A stretch of 64,000 nucleotides of DNA from Akkermansia muciniphila. GTDB taxonomy: Bacteria > Verrucomicrobiota > Verrucomicrobiia > Verrucomicrobiales > Akkermansiaceae. The translations under genes were made by a program, and so were the position numbers. Location of the stretch: assembly GCA_947624785.1 (NCBI GenBank), contig CANQLV010000009.1:85029-149028 (forward strand), given 5' to 3'. Under the pieces are notes generated by a model that was not told where the DNA came from, searched no databases, and was given only the letters and a program-made list of their open reading frames with translations. This document shows positions 26,647-42,039 of this stretch, piece by piece (within the stretch, counting starts at the first letter, position 1; each line of letters opens with the position of its first letter).

Positions 26647-28287
26647 TTACTTCTCTTCGCCGTGCTTGATCTTCAAGGCGTCAAGAATCTTCTCATAACC
26701 CGGCAGCCGCCTCTGGAAATCCTGAAAATTCTTGTCCTCCTTCCGGGTCCAGCCCGTTTCCGCATAAGCGGCGATGCGGGGGAACACATGACGGTGCAGT
26801 TTGTCCACATCCGCAATCCATTCCGTCCAGACCTGGCAGCCCAGGCCGATGACATTCTGCTGCTGCTCCGGCTTCAATCCCGCGAAAACGGGTTCAAAGG
26901 AATAGGATTTGGACAGGGGAAGCTTGTCGTAACCCTTGTTTATATAAGTCATGTGGGAGGTGGAATTCACCACCTGGCGGCCTTCCTCAATCGCCTTGGC
27001 GGCAATTTTGTCGGACCCGTACCAGAAATGGATAATGGCCTTTGCATCCAGCTTGCCCAGCGCGGCCCCCTGGCCGCCGTCATTGTGCACGTCGGAACCC
27101 AGGATTTCATTCCATCCCATCATGCGCCGCCCTTTTTTCGCCAGCATGCCGGAAATCCGGTTCGTGAACATGATTTGAAGGTCCGGAAAAGTTTTAATTC
27201 CCTTCTTCTTCATGAACTCTTCAATGTGGGGCACGCCTTCCCAATACTTCTTGTACCGCACCTCGTCCCCGCCAATGTGGATGACGCCGCCGGGAAACAG
27301 GGCGGCCAGCTCCGTCATGATATCCCCCAGAAACTGGTAGGTGCGCTCGTTGGTGGGGTCAAACGCAGTTCCGTCATTGAAGCTGACGGGAATCTCCGTC
27401 ACGGGCTTGGCGGACAACTTCAATTCCGGATAGGAGAACGTGGCGGCGGCGGAATGCCCGGGAATGTCTATTTCCGGAACAACCGTTATGTTCCGGTCGG
27501 CCGCATAGCGGACGATGCGCCTGATCTGGTCCTGCGTATAAAAACCCTCATGGGGCCTGCCCTCATACTTGCCGCTCCCCCACGTCTCTATTTCCGTGTC
27601 TCTCCGCTTGCCGCCGATGGAGGTCAGCTTGGGATACTTTTTAATCTGGATGCGCCATCCGGCGTCGTCGGATAAATGCCAGTGCAGGATATTCATTTTC
27701 AGAAGCCCCATCTGGTCAATCAGCCTCTTCACCTCCTCTTCTCCAAAAAAATGCCTCGCTTCGTCCAGCATGAAGGCCCGCCACGCAAAGCGGGGATAAT
27801 CCAGCATGGAAAAAGGCTTCTCCGCCACGGTCCAGCTTACCGCCCCCTTGTCCGCGCCATCGTCAAAAAACGCGGCTGGCAACATCTGCGCCAGGCTCTG
27901 CCCGGCATAATACACTCCTTTGGGAGTGGCGGCCCTGATGACGATGCGTCCGGGAGCCGCTTCCAGCCGGTAAGCCTCCGGCCCGTACTGCTTCAGGGAG
28001 GCGTCCTTCTCTATGCGGATGGCACCCGTTCCCCCCTCCCCCGCCAGGGGCAGACCGGTTCCGCCTGACAAAAACTGGTTCAGCAGCCGCGCCTGCCGCT
28101 GGAACCCGGCGTCCTTCTCCCGGCAGACGATGCGCGTGCCTCCATCCAGCTTCACGGGCTTCGCGCCGCTTTTATCCACGATCTTGACGGAAACGGGCTG
28201 GGGAATGATCTGGTCCTGCGCATTCACGGACAGGCAGCATACTCCGGAAAGCAGGAAAAGGAATACAGGGGAAACATGGCGGAACAT
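26647..28287 (-). CDS. Secreted beta-N-acetylhexosaminidase (GH20)
   Basis: 546 residues from an ATG at 28287, starting with a signal peptide (MFRHVSPVFLFLLSGVCCL, cleavage near VNAQ). A GH20b-like N-terminal domain (PQPVSVKIVDKSG) precedes the barrel. LHWHLSDDAGWRIQI and HIGGDEVRY are hallmark motifs; Asp341-Glu342 are the pair used in substrate-assisted catalysis. NEILG and FWYGSDK are further family blocks. The enzyme removes terminal GlcNAc/GalNAc, as in mucin O-glycans. The same frame stays open upstream to 29040, but that part is antisense to rarA. Confidence 0.95.
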   Translation of the reverse strand: MFRHVSPVFLFLLSGVCCLSVNAQDQIIPQPVSVKIVDKSGAKPVKLDGGTRIVCREKDAGFQRQARLLNQFLSGGTGLPLAGEGGTGAIRIEKDASLKQYGPEAYRLEAAPGRIVIRAATPKGVYYAGQSLAQMLPAAFFDDGADKGAVSWTVAEKPFSMLDYPRFAWRAFMLDEARHFFGEEEVKRLIDQMGLLKMNILHWHLSDDAGWRIQIKKYPKLTSIGGKRRDTEIETWGSGKYEGRPHEGFYTQDQIRRIVRYAADRNITVVPEIDIPGHSAAATFSYPELKLSAKPVTEIPVSFNDGTAFDPTNERTYQFLGDIMTELAALFPGGVIHIGGDEVRYKKYWEGVPHIEEFMKKKGIKTFPDLQIMFTNRISGMLAKKGRRMMGWNEILGSDVHNDGGQGAALGKLDAKAIIHFWYGSDKIAAKAIEEGRQVVNSTSHMTYINKGYDKLPLSKSYSFEPVFAGLKPEQQQNVIGLGCQVWTEWIADVDKLHRHVFPRIAAYAETGWTRKEDKNFQDFQRRLPGYEKILDALKIKHGEEK

Positions 28288-28447
28288 CGTGGGCAGTATA
28301 CATGGCTTTTTTTGAGAGTCTCTCCTTTTCTTCCATCCCGTCCAAAGCGGGCGGCCCCCGCTCCATGACACGCCAGCCCGTCCGCTCCGCCTGAATGCCA
28401 TGATGCGCCCCTTGCCTTCCCTTTTCCCGCGGCGTATGGTGGACACC

Positions 28448-29827
28448 ATGAAAAAAGACGATACGCCGGGCCTGTTTGCCGCCTTCGCGGACCGGCCCCT
28501 GGCGGACCGCCTGAGACCGTCCGCCCTGGAGGAAATCGTGGGCCAGGACCACCTGCTGGGGGAGGGAGGGCCCATCCGGCTCATGGCGGATTCCGGCAAG
28601 CTGGCCAGCTTCATCCTGTGGGGGCCGCCCGGCTGCGGAAAAACCACGCTGGCGCGCATCCTGGCCACGCGCACGTCCATGCACTTCGTCGCACTCTCCG
28701 CCGTCTTCTCCGGCATGGCGGATTTGAGGAAAGCCTTTGACGAGGCCGCCAAAAGGCGGGAATACGGCCAGGGAACCCTCCTCTTCGTGGATGAAATCCA
28801 CCGGTTCAACCGCGCCCAGCAGGACGGCTTCCTGCCGTATGTGGAAAACGGAACCGTCACGCTCGTGGGAGCCACCACGGAAAACCCCTCCTTTGAACTG
28901 AACAGCGCCCTTCTCTCCCGCTGCAAGGTCTTCGTCATGCATTCCCTGGACGCTCCGGCGCTGGAAAGCATCATTGAGCGGGCGGAATCCCTTCTCCAGC
29001 GCAAACTGCCGCTCGCTCCGGAGGCGCGCGCCACCCTCATTGAACTGGCGGACGGGGACGGCCGCTACCTCATCAACCTGATGGAAAGCGTCTTTGACCT
29101 CTGCAAGCCTGACGAGACGCTGGACACGCCGGCCCTGCTGAAAATCATCCAGCAGCGCGCCCCGGTTTACGACAAGGACCGGGAAGGCCACTACAACCTC
29201 ATCAGCGCCCTGCACAAGTCCCTGCGCGGCTCGGATACGGACGCGGCGCTGTACTGGGCCGCGCGCATGCTCCAGGGCGGGGAAGACCCGCTCTACCTGC
29301 TGCGCCGCCTGACCCGCTTCGCCATGGAGGACATCAGCCTGGCGGACCCCGCCGCGCTGCAAATGGCCATCGCCGCGTGGGACACTTATGAACGCCTGGG
29401 CTCCCCGGAAGGAGAACTGGCCATCGCGGAACTGGTCATCTACCTGGGCTGCGCCCCCAAATCCAACAGCGCCTACACCGCCTGGGGAGCGGCCCGGAAG
29501 GCGGCCAGGGAATACGGCTCCCTGATGCCTCCGGCGCATATCCTGAACGCGCCCACCAAACTGATGAAGGAGCTGGGCTACGGAAAAAATTACGCGTATG
29601 ACCACGATGCTCCGGACGCTTTTTCCGGGCAGAATTACTTTCCGGACAAAATGCCCCGCCGCCAGTTCTACAAGCCGCCGGAACGGGGCTTTGAGCGGGA
29701 AATCAACAAGCGGCTGGCGTACTGGGACAAACTGCGCCGCCAGCGGGCGGAAGAGGATTCCGGAAGCTCCGGCACGCGGAGGGGCCGGAAAAAGCCCCCC
29801 TCTCCGGTGGAACAGGACCCCTCATGA
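28448..29827 (+). CDS. rarA: Replication-associated recombination protein RarA (MgsA), AAA+ ATPase
   Basis: 459 residues from the ATG at 28448. ADRLRPSALEEIVGQDHLLG begins the AAA+ domain; GPPGCGKTT is Walker A, LFVDEIHRFN is Walker B, and GATTENPSFELNSALLSRC covers sensor 1 and the arginine finger. The C-terminal RarA tetramerisation part (GSDTDAALYWAARMLQGGEDP, YLGCAPKSN) is complete. RarA acts at stalled replication forks. It diverges from the GH20 gene and ends in a 6-nt overlap with a convergent GH2 gene. A start at 28400 is possible but adds 16 atypical residues. Confidence 0.95.
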   Translation: MKKDDTPGLFAAFADRPLADRLRPSALEEIVGQDHLLGEGGPIRLMADSGKLASFILWGPPGCGKTTLARILATRTSMHFVALSAVFSGMADLRKAFDEAAKRREYGQGTLLFVDEIHRFNRAQQDGFLPYVENGTVTLVGATTENPSFELNSALLSRCKVFVMHSLDAPALESIIERAESLLQRKLPLAPEARATLIELADGDGRYLINLMESVFDLCKPDETLDTPALLKIIQQRAPVYDKDREGHYNLISALHKSLRGSDTDAALYWAARMLQGGEDPLYLLRRLTRFAMEDISLADPAALQMAIAAWDTYERLGSPEGELAIAELVIYLGCAPKSNSAYTAWGAARKAAREYGSLMPPAHILNAPTKLMKELGYGKNYAYDHDAPDAFSGQNYFPDKMPRRQFYKPPERGFEREINKRLAYWDKLRRQRAEEDSGSSGTRRGRKKPPSPVEQDPS

Positions 29828-32407
29828 CGCCTCCGCCGGCCACACGGCCACTTCCGCAATCCCCTGCCCCGGCGACAGCCGGATGCGGACGTACCTGGCC
29901 CCGGCTCCCTCCGGGCATGCGGCTGTCAGCGCCGTCCCGTCCCTGCTCAGAACGGTTTTGACGTCCTTCCATATCTTGCCGTCCCTGCTGATCTGCACCA
30001 CGGGGGGCCTTCCCTTCCAGTTCCCGGAGGCTCTCGCCTCCACCCGGTCCAGGCGGAACTCAAACTCCATGTCCAGCCGCCACCATGGCTCCCTGTCTTC
30101 TGCGGACGGCAGCCATGCGGAAACGCCGTCGCCATCGGACGCCTTCATCGCGTCCTGAAGATTGGAGGAAGCGGAACAAGGCCTCAATGCCGCCAGGTTC
30201 GCCTTCTCTCCCGCTCCGGTTCCGGACTGCCCATACCGCGCCAGCTGGGCGTCCCTCTCCCGTGCGGTAAAACACCTGTAGGGCCTTTCCCGGGTTTCCG
30301 CGCTCCTGCCCGCCGCGTACGCCGGGGCGTTCCGGGAAATGATCTGGATGCTGTCCCCTTTTAATCCGGGGGAAGCGGCCCTGATGACTGTTTTTCCGGC
30401 GTAATAAGACCGGAACTCAATGGCCGCGCAGCCGTCAATGAGGTCGATGTCCGTCCCGGGCGTGAAGGTAATGCTCTTGCCGGTGGGGAACTCTCCGGGG
30501 CCTGATTCCACCGTAAGCGTTACCGGAACGGCATTGGCTATCTGCCTGCCGGAGGCATCCGCCACCTTCACGGTCACGTGAACGTCATCCGTGCCGTCAG
30601 CCGGGCTGATGGCCTTCTTGTCCGCGGACAGCTTCACCTGCGCCGGCGTTCCCTCCACGGGCCATTCCGGCGGGGGAATATTTTTAAACTCATTCCTGTA
30701 CCAGTACCAGGCCCTCTTTGGAATGCGGAAGTAATCCACAATGCCCATGCGTCCGCCGGAGGGCCAGATGCTGCCGTGGTCAAAACCGCACCAGACCGCC
30801 TCCCCCGCCCGCCAGGGATAGCGCGCCCCCGCCTGCTTGTCCCCGGCCATGTCCCCCCAGCCCGGCGCATAAGCCCCCGGCCTCCTGCAGCTCACGGAAC
30901 CGTACTCCGTCACCATGCTGGGCCTGCCGGGCGTCTTCACATGGGAGCCGTCCCCGTTGAAGGCGGCCATGTCCCCCAGCTTGTCAAAATCTCCGCGCTG
31001 GCCTCCCCCGGCGCACACGGGGCGCGTCGGGTCCAGCTCCTTCACCAGGGCAATGAGCTTGCCGCACAGGGCCCTGGCCTCCGGCGCATGCCTGGTGAAA
31101 AACGGTTCGTTGCTGATGCTCCAGATAACGATGGAAGGGTGGTTGCGGAATTGCAGCACCATCTCCCTCACCTGGCGCATGCAGCTCTCCTCAAACGCGG
31201 CGCGGTCCTTCTCTTCCGTGGGGTAGGCGTCGCAATTCCAGTACCGGTCATGCTCCTTGAAGCCGCCCATGCCCCAGAAAATGCCTTCATTCAGCATGCA
31301 CATCCCCTCCCGGTCGCAGGCGTCCAGAAAAGCCTGGGAATGGGGATAATGGGAGCCGCGGATGAAATTGAACCCGGCGTTCTTCATCAGCAGCACGTCA
31401 CGGCGCGCCCCGGCGTCCGTCACGGCGTCCCCCCACCCGGCGTGGTCCTGGTGAACATTGGCTCCTTGCAGGTAAACGGGCTTCCCGTTAATCAGCATGC
31501 CCCGGTCCTCCGTCAGCTCCAGGGTGCGGAAGCCCAGGGGATTCTCCGCCCGGTCCAGCACTTCCCCCCCTTCAGCCACCAACTCCGTCGTCACGCGGTA
31601 CATGTTGGGAACGGCCGGACTCCACAGCCTGGGAGCGGCCAGCGGAGGCAGGTCCGTCTGAACGCGGGCCTCCTTTCCCGCGCCCAGCTCCACGGGCTCT
31701 TCCCCGCGGAGCACCACGCGGCCACCCTTGTCCTCCCTCACGGTATGGCGCACCGTCACCCTCTTTATCCTCTCACTATCATTCTTCACTGCCGCCAGAA
31801 TGCGGACCTTCCCGCGGGAAGGCGTCACTTCCGGAGTCTGTACCCAGATGCCGTGCGCGGGAAGATGCACGGGGGAACACACGTGCAGATGCACGTTCCG
31901 GTACAGGCCGCCGGAAAAGGTATGCTCCCCCGCCCGCGGGGCGATGCGGGGGTTCCAGCGGTTGTCCACACGCACCTCCACCCAATTCTCTCCGCGTTTC
32001 AGGAAAGGCGTCAAATCCGTCCGGAACGCCGTATACCCCCCTTCATGCCATCCCGCGGCCTTCCCGTTCACCGTCACCTCCGCCACCTGGAAGGCTGCGC
32101 CGCAATCCAGAAAAACCTTCTGCCCCAGCCATTCCTCCGGCACCACGAGCTTCTTGCGGTAGGAGCCGCGCCCCGTATAAAAGGAGTCGGACATGAAATA
32201 GGGCAGGCTGAACGTATGGGGCAGATGCGCCGTCCTCCAGCCGCTTTCCCCGGGCTCGTCTTCCAGCCGGAATTCCCAGCCGCGGTTCCAGACCATCCTC
32301 CTGCAAGGAGACGAAGCTTTCTCCGCGGCGGAAACGGGCGTTTCCGCTCCGGCCATGGAAAAACACAGGGCGGCGGCGCCCAGCATACAGGCAATCATCT
32401 TGCGCAT
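29822..32407 (-). CDS. Secreted glycoside hydrolase family 2 enzyme with C-terminal discoidin-like domain
   Basis: 861 residues with a signal peptide (MRKMIACMLGAAALCFSMAG). The GH2 jelly-roll, immunoglobulin-like and TIM-barrel domains follow in order; IVIWSISNEPF provides the acid/base Glu434 and SMVTEYGSVS the nucleophile Glu501. After residue about 600 come an Ig-like insert and a final F5/8-type (discoidin-like) domain (WWRLDMEFEFRLDRVEA, ARYVRIRL). beta-Galactosidase is the likeliest activity, but beta-mannosidase or glucuronidase cannot be excluded by motif. It is third in a run of three GH2 genes. Confidence 0.92.
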   Translation of the reverse strand: MRKMIACMLGAAALCFSMAGAETPVSAAEKASSPCRRMVWNRGWEFRLEDEPGESGWRTAHLPHTFSLPYFMSDSFYTGRGSYRKKLVVPEEWLGQKVFLDCGAAFQVAEVTVNGKAAGWHEGGYTAFRTDLTPFLKRGENWVEVRVDNRWNPRIAPRAGEHTFSGGLYRNVHLHVCSPVHLPAHGIWVQTPEVTPSRGKVRILAAVKNDSERIKRVTVRHTVREDKGGRVVLRGEEPVELGAGKEARVQTDLPPLAAPRLWSPAVPNMYRVTTELVAEGGEVLDRAENPLGFRTLELTEDRGMLINGKPVYLQGANVHQDHAGWGDAVTDAGARRDVLLMKNAGFNFIRGSHYPHSQAFLDACDREGMCMLNEGIFWGMGGFKEHDRYWNCDAYPTEEKDRAAFEESCMRQVREMVLQFRNHPSIVIWSISNEPFFTRHAPEARALCGKLIALVKELDPTRPVCAGGGQRGDFDKLGDMAAFNGDGSHVKTPGRPSMVTEYGSVSCRRPGAYAPGWGDMAGDKQAGARYPWRAGEAVWCGFDHGSIWPSGGRMGIVDYFRIPKRAWYWYRNEFKNIPPPEWPVEGTPAQVKLSADKKAISPADGTDDVHVTVKVADASGRQIANAVPVTLTVESGPGEFPTGKSITFTPGTDIDLIDGCAAIEFRSYYAGKTVIRAASPGLKGDSIQIISRNAPAYAAGRSAETRERPYRCFTARERDAQLARYGQSGTGAGEKANLAALRPCSASSNLQDAMKASDGDGVSAWLPSAEDREPWWRLDMEFEFRLDRVEARASGNWKGRPPVVQISRDGKIWKDVKTVLSRDGTALTAACPEGAGARYVRIRLSPGQGIAEVAVWPAEAS

Positions 32408-32561
32408 GCGTATGCTACCATTCCGCTGTGCTCTTTCTTTCAATCAAAAAAACATTTCCGCACCCGGGTGCGCCCGCAACAACAAGCCGTGCACCCCTTC
32501 CGGGCTGCACGGCTGGAAAAAGCCTTCATTCGAAAAGCAGCGCAAAACGCCCGCCTATCCG

Positions 32562-38589
<6,028 letters not shown>

Positions 38590-38885
38590 GGTACAGTGGA
38601 ATAATCTATCTCATACGTTCAGGCATGTAAAATACTTTCATCCTGCGGGGCCGTTCTCCCCCTTTTCCAACAAGAATTTATTGGCCTCAAATGAATAGTG
38701 TTTATTTTGACATTCATAAACATAACCATGCTTTCTAACATTTTCGGTTCCTGCACTACCAGAAACTTTGATTTTCCGATCGGATCAAAGAAAACATAAG
38801 TAACAACATATCCTTTACGGTTACGCGTTTTCCGATGGAAAGCATAAGTTTTCTTTACTATAAGGATGGCCTTTTTCATTAAAAC
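38590..38885. other. Intergenic region with inverted repeats before the integrase
   Basis: AT-rich. CTTTGAT (38766-38772) and ATCAAAG (38784-38790) flank the small palindrome CCGATCGG. TTGACA occurs at 38707-38712 without a clear -10. Repeated TTTCCGAT and CATAA words add to the impression of a protein-binding or recombination region. No gene is seen. Confidence 0.5.
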
Positions 38886-38903
38886 CGTGTTTGTACAAAC
38901 ACG
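38886..38903 (+). repeat. Perfect 18-bp palindrome before the integrase start
   Basis: CGTGTTTGTACAAACACG reads the same on both strands and ends 10 nt before the start codon at 38914. This position suits an operator or an autoregulatory recombinase site. Confidence 0.85.
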
Positions 38904-38913
38904 AGGAATGAGT

Positions 38914-40008
38914 ATGAGAAAAGCACCGAATACAAATAAGTTGAAATACGTTGGAGCCGCGCTCCTGGAAGGGGAATCAGTCACTCTGATCCAGGCTGCA
39001 AGGCTGGTATTGGAAATCAAGGAGGCCCTGGGGGATGAAATCTGCACCATTACCCGGTGCAGGGAAGTCGTTTCCCTGGGGCTGAACGCCATCAAGAACA
39101 AACACCATACCGTCAGCTTCGGTACGGCGGCCGTGGAATGCCTGCGTTCCAAGAGCCACCGCCGTCCCCGGACGCTGACGGACATCAGGAGCATCATCCA
39201 CAAGCTCAAGAAGAGCAATCCGGAACTGGAGCACACGTCCCTCCGGAACCTCAGCGTGGAGGAATGCCAGAGCATCCTGATGAACACCTTTACCACATCC
39301 CGGCAGCGGCACAAGGCGCGGCTCATCCTGAGCGGCATCTTCTCCTTCGCCGTCAAGCGGGGCTGGTGTGATGAAAACCCCATCCTCCGCGTGGACACCC
39401 CCTTCCTGAAAGAGCAGGAAATCCCTGCCCTGACGCTGAAAGAAGTAACCCAGCTTCTCAAGGCGTGCATGGATGAATTTGACGGAAGCTGCGTGGCTGG
39501 AGCGGCCCTGATGATCTTTGCGGGCATCCGTCCGCAGGAAGTGGAACGCCTGCTCTGGGAAAACATCGCCATCCGCGACGGCTGCGTGATCCTGAACTCC
39601 AAGCATACCAAGACCGGAGGTGCCAGGCACGTCACCATCCTGCCCGTACTTGCCAAATGGCTCAAATTCTGCCGGGACAAAAGCAAGCCCGGCCCCGGCA
39701 CGCCCATTTGCCCGAAGGGCTGGACGATCAAGTGGCGCAAAATCCGCAAAAAAGCCGGCTGGGGCGGAAGAAAGAAATCATGGGTGCCGGACTGCCTGCG
39801 GCATACCTATGCCAGCTATCACGCCAAGCACTTCAAGGATTACAACCTGCTGCAAATGGAAATGGGGCACCGCTCCTCCTCCCTGCTCCGCACGCGGTAC
39901 CTGAACATGAAAGGCATTTCCCCGCAAACGGCCACGCGCTTCTGGGGACTGACGCCGGCCAAGGTCATTGCGGAGACGGAACCGCCGGAAGAGCCGTCGG
40001 CGGCCTGA
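38914..40008 (+). CDS. Tyrosine recombinase / site-specific integrase
   Basis: 364 residues. The N-terminal half (about 60-140) is a SAM-like core-binding domain (HTSLRNLSVEECQSIL, TTSRQRHKARLILSGIFSFAVKRGW). Catalytic residues follow in order: Arg206 in AGIRPQEVERL, the Lys region in SKHTKTGGARHV, Arg296 in DCLRHTYAS, His319 in MGHRS and Tyr329 in RTRYLN. The box II histidine of the usual HxxR is replaced by Asp293. A start at 38914 gives GAGG with good spacing; 38866 and 38908 are alternatives. No other mobile-element gene is adjacent, so it is a solitary integrase or the relic of an element. Confidence 0.9.
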   Translation: MRKAPNTNKLKYVGAALLEGESVTLIQAARLVLEIKEALGDEICTITRCREVVSLGLNAIKNKHHTVSFGTAAVECLRSKSHRRPRTLTDIRSIIHKLKKSNPELEHTSLRNLSVEECQSILMNTFTTSRQRHKARLILSGIFSFAVKRGWCDENPILRVDTPFLKEQEIPALTLKEVTQLLKACMDEFDGSCVAGAALMIFAGIRPQEVERLLWENIAIRDGCVILNSKHTKTGGARHVTILPVLAKWLKFCRDKSKPGPGTPICPKGWTIKWRKIRKKAGWGGRKKSWVPDCLRHTYASYHAKHFKDYNLLQMEMGHRSSSLLRTRYLNMKGISPQTATRFWGLTPAKVIAETEPPEEPSAA

Positions 40009-40078
40009 TGAACAAAGGGAGAAATGCTTTGAAACGAAAGGCATTTCCCCTGCCGGGGCACGGGAAAAAGGCCGTTCC

Positions 40079-42016
40079 CTACAGCTCGTAGTAGGTATAT
40101 CCATTCAGTCCGGAACGGAACACTTCCAGCGCCCTCCGGCGTTCGGACGGGGATATTTTCCCGTCGGCTACGGCCTGTTCCGCAAACGTGCGGAACTTGT
40201 TGATCAGCTCCTTGGGGTCATACTCCACGTAGGAAAGGACGTCGGCCACCGTATCGCCCTCCACCTCATGCGTATACACGGGACGGCCTCCTTCCAGGTG
40301 CACGCCCACCACGTTCGTATCCCCCAGCAGGTTATGCAGGTCCCCCAGGGTTTCCTGATAGGCCCCCACCAGAAAGACGCCGATGTAATAATCATCCTCT
40401 CCGGGCTTGATGGCATGGAGGGGGAGAGCGGTAGCCACGTCCTCACGGTCGATGAAATGGTCTATCTTCCCGTCGCAGTCACAGGTGATGTCCGCCAGCA
40501 CGGCCTTGTTCGTGGGCCGTTCGTTCAAACGGTGCAGAGGCATCACGGGGAAAAGCTGGCGGATGGCCCAGGAATCCGGCAGGGACTGGAACAGGGAGAA
40601 ATTGCCGTAATAAAAGTCCACCATGGAGCAGGAAAGCTCCCGGAGGTCTTCCGGAATGGTTTCCATCTCCGCCAGCATGCGGGAAATGCGGCTCAGGATG
40701 TGCCAGTAATAGGCCTCTCCCAGCCCGCGCTGGCGCAGGGTGGCGTTCCCGTAAAAAAACTGGGCGCGCAGCTGGTCCCGGTAATAGCAGGCGTCATTGT
40801 AGCACTCCTGCATGTTCTTCCTGGCCAGGGTCCGGTCCGTATCCGCAAAAGCCTTCAACAGCTCCGGCGCATCCTCCGGCAGCTCGGGCGGCGGTTCCTC
40901 GCCCGGCGCGCTCGTCACGTCCAGCACGTTGAACACCAGCACGGAATAATAGGCCACCACGGCACGCCCGGACTCCGTCACCAGCGTGGGATGGGGCACC
41001 TCGTACTTGGTGCACATATCCCCCACCACCTCCACCACGTCACGGGCGAACTCCGCAATGGAGTAATTGCAGGAAGAATGGAAATTCGTCTTGGAGCCGT
41101 CGTAATCCACGGCCAAGCCGCCGCCCATGTCCAGCGTGCCCAGCGGCGCGCCCTCCTTCACCAGGTCCACGTAAATGCGGGCGGCCTCCGTCAGCCCCTC
41201 GCGCACCACGGAAATATTCGGAATCTGGGAACCCTGGTGGTAATGGAGCAGCTTCAGGCAATCCAGCGCATCCACCTGCTTCAGCTTATCCACCACGTCC
41301 ACCACCTGGGCCGCGTTCAGGCCGAAGACGGACTTGTCCCCCGCGGACTCCTGCCACAGGCCGGACCCCTTGGCCGCCAGCTTGATGCGCACGCCCAGAT
41401 TGGGGCGGATGTCCATCCTCCGGGCGCGTTCCAGAATCACGTCCAGCTCGGAAGGCATTTCCAGCACAATGAAAATATTCAGCCCCATCTTCTGGGCCGT
41501 CAGCGCCAGGTCAATGAACTCGTCATCCTTGTACCCGTTGCAAATCAGGTAGGCATTCGGATTGTGCATGTGGGCCATGGCGGCAATCAGCTCCGGCTTG
41601 GAACCGGCCTCCAGGCCGTAATCATATTTGGTGCCGAACTCCGCGATCTCCTCCACCACCTGCCGCTGCTGGTTCACCTTGATGGGGTAGACGCCCTGGT
41701 ACTTGCCCTGATAATCCGCCTCCTTGATCGCCTTCCGGAAGCTGTCATTCAGCTCCGCAATACGGCTGCGCAGCAGGTCCCTGAAACGGAACAGCACGGG
41801 AACGGTGGTGCCGCGCTCCTTCAGGCCCTCCAGCAGGTCGCACAGGCTGATGTCCTTCTTCCCTCCGTCCTCGTCGTTCAGGCGTACGGTTACCTCCCCT
41901 TTCTTGTTGATCCGGAAATAACCGTTCCCCCAATCGTCAATGCCGTACAAATCTGCGGAATCATGATGACTCCAACCCCGGACTTTCTGCTTGATGCCTT
42001 CTTTAGCTGCTGCCAT
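40079..42016 (-). CDS. speA: Biosynthetic arginine decarboxylase SpeA
   Basis: 645 residues from the ATG at 42016 (a TTG six codons upstream is possible). The fold-type III PLP lysine lies in GVYPIKVNQQ; GLEAGSKPELIAA, DMGGGLAVDYDGS and the C-terminal CDSDG-like CDCDGKIDHF region are SpeA hallmarks. It converts arginine to agmatine, the first step of a route to putrescine, with Mg and PLP. It follows nspC almost directly, forming a polyamine operon. Agmatine-processing enzymes are not in the window. Confidence 0.96.
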   Translation of the reverse strand: MAAAKEGIKQKVRGWSHHDSADLYGIDDWGNGYFRINKKGEVTVRLNDEDGGKKDISLCDLLEGLKERGTTVPVLFRFRDLLRSRIAELNDSFRKAIKEADYQGKYQGVYPIKVNQQRQVVEEIAEFGTKYDYGLEAGSKPELIAAMAHMHNPNAYLICNGYKDDEFIDLALTAQKMGLNIFIVLEMPSELDVILERARRMDIRPNLGVRIKLAAKGSGLWQESAGDKSVFGLNAAQVVDVVDKLKQVDALDCLKLLHYHQGSQIPNISVVREGLTEAARIYVDLVKEGAPLGTLDMGGGLAVDYDGSKTNFHSSCNYSIAEFARDVVEVVGDMCTKYEVPHPTLVTESGRAVVAYYSVLVFNVLDVTSAPGEEPPPELPEDAPELLKAFADTDRTLARKNMQECYNDACYYRDQLRAQFFYGNATLRQRGLGEAYYWHILSRISRMLAEMETIPEDLRELSCSMVDFYYGNFSLFQSLPDSWAIRQLFPVMPLHRLNERPTNKAVLADITCDCDGKIDHFIDREDVATALPLHAIKPGEDDYYIGVFLVGAYQETLGDLHNLLGDTNVVGVHLEGGRPVYTHEVEGDTVADVLSYVEYDPKELINKFRTFAEQAVADGKISPSERRRALEVFRSGLNGYTYYEL

Positions 42017-42039
42017 GTCAATCTGTCTGGTCAAATGTT

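Noticed and set aside
28288..29040. N-terminal extension of the GH20 gene
   Set aside because: It is antisense to rarA, and a signal peptide begins at 28287.
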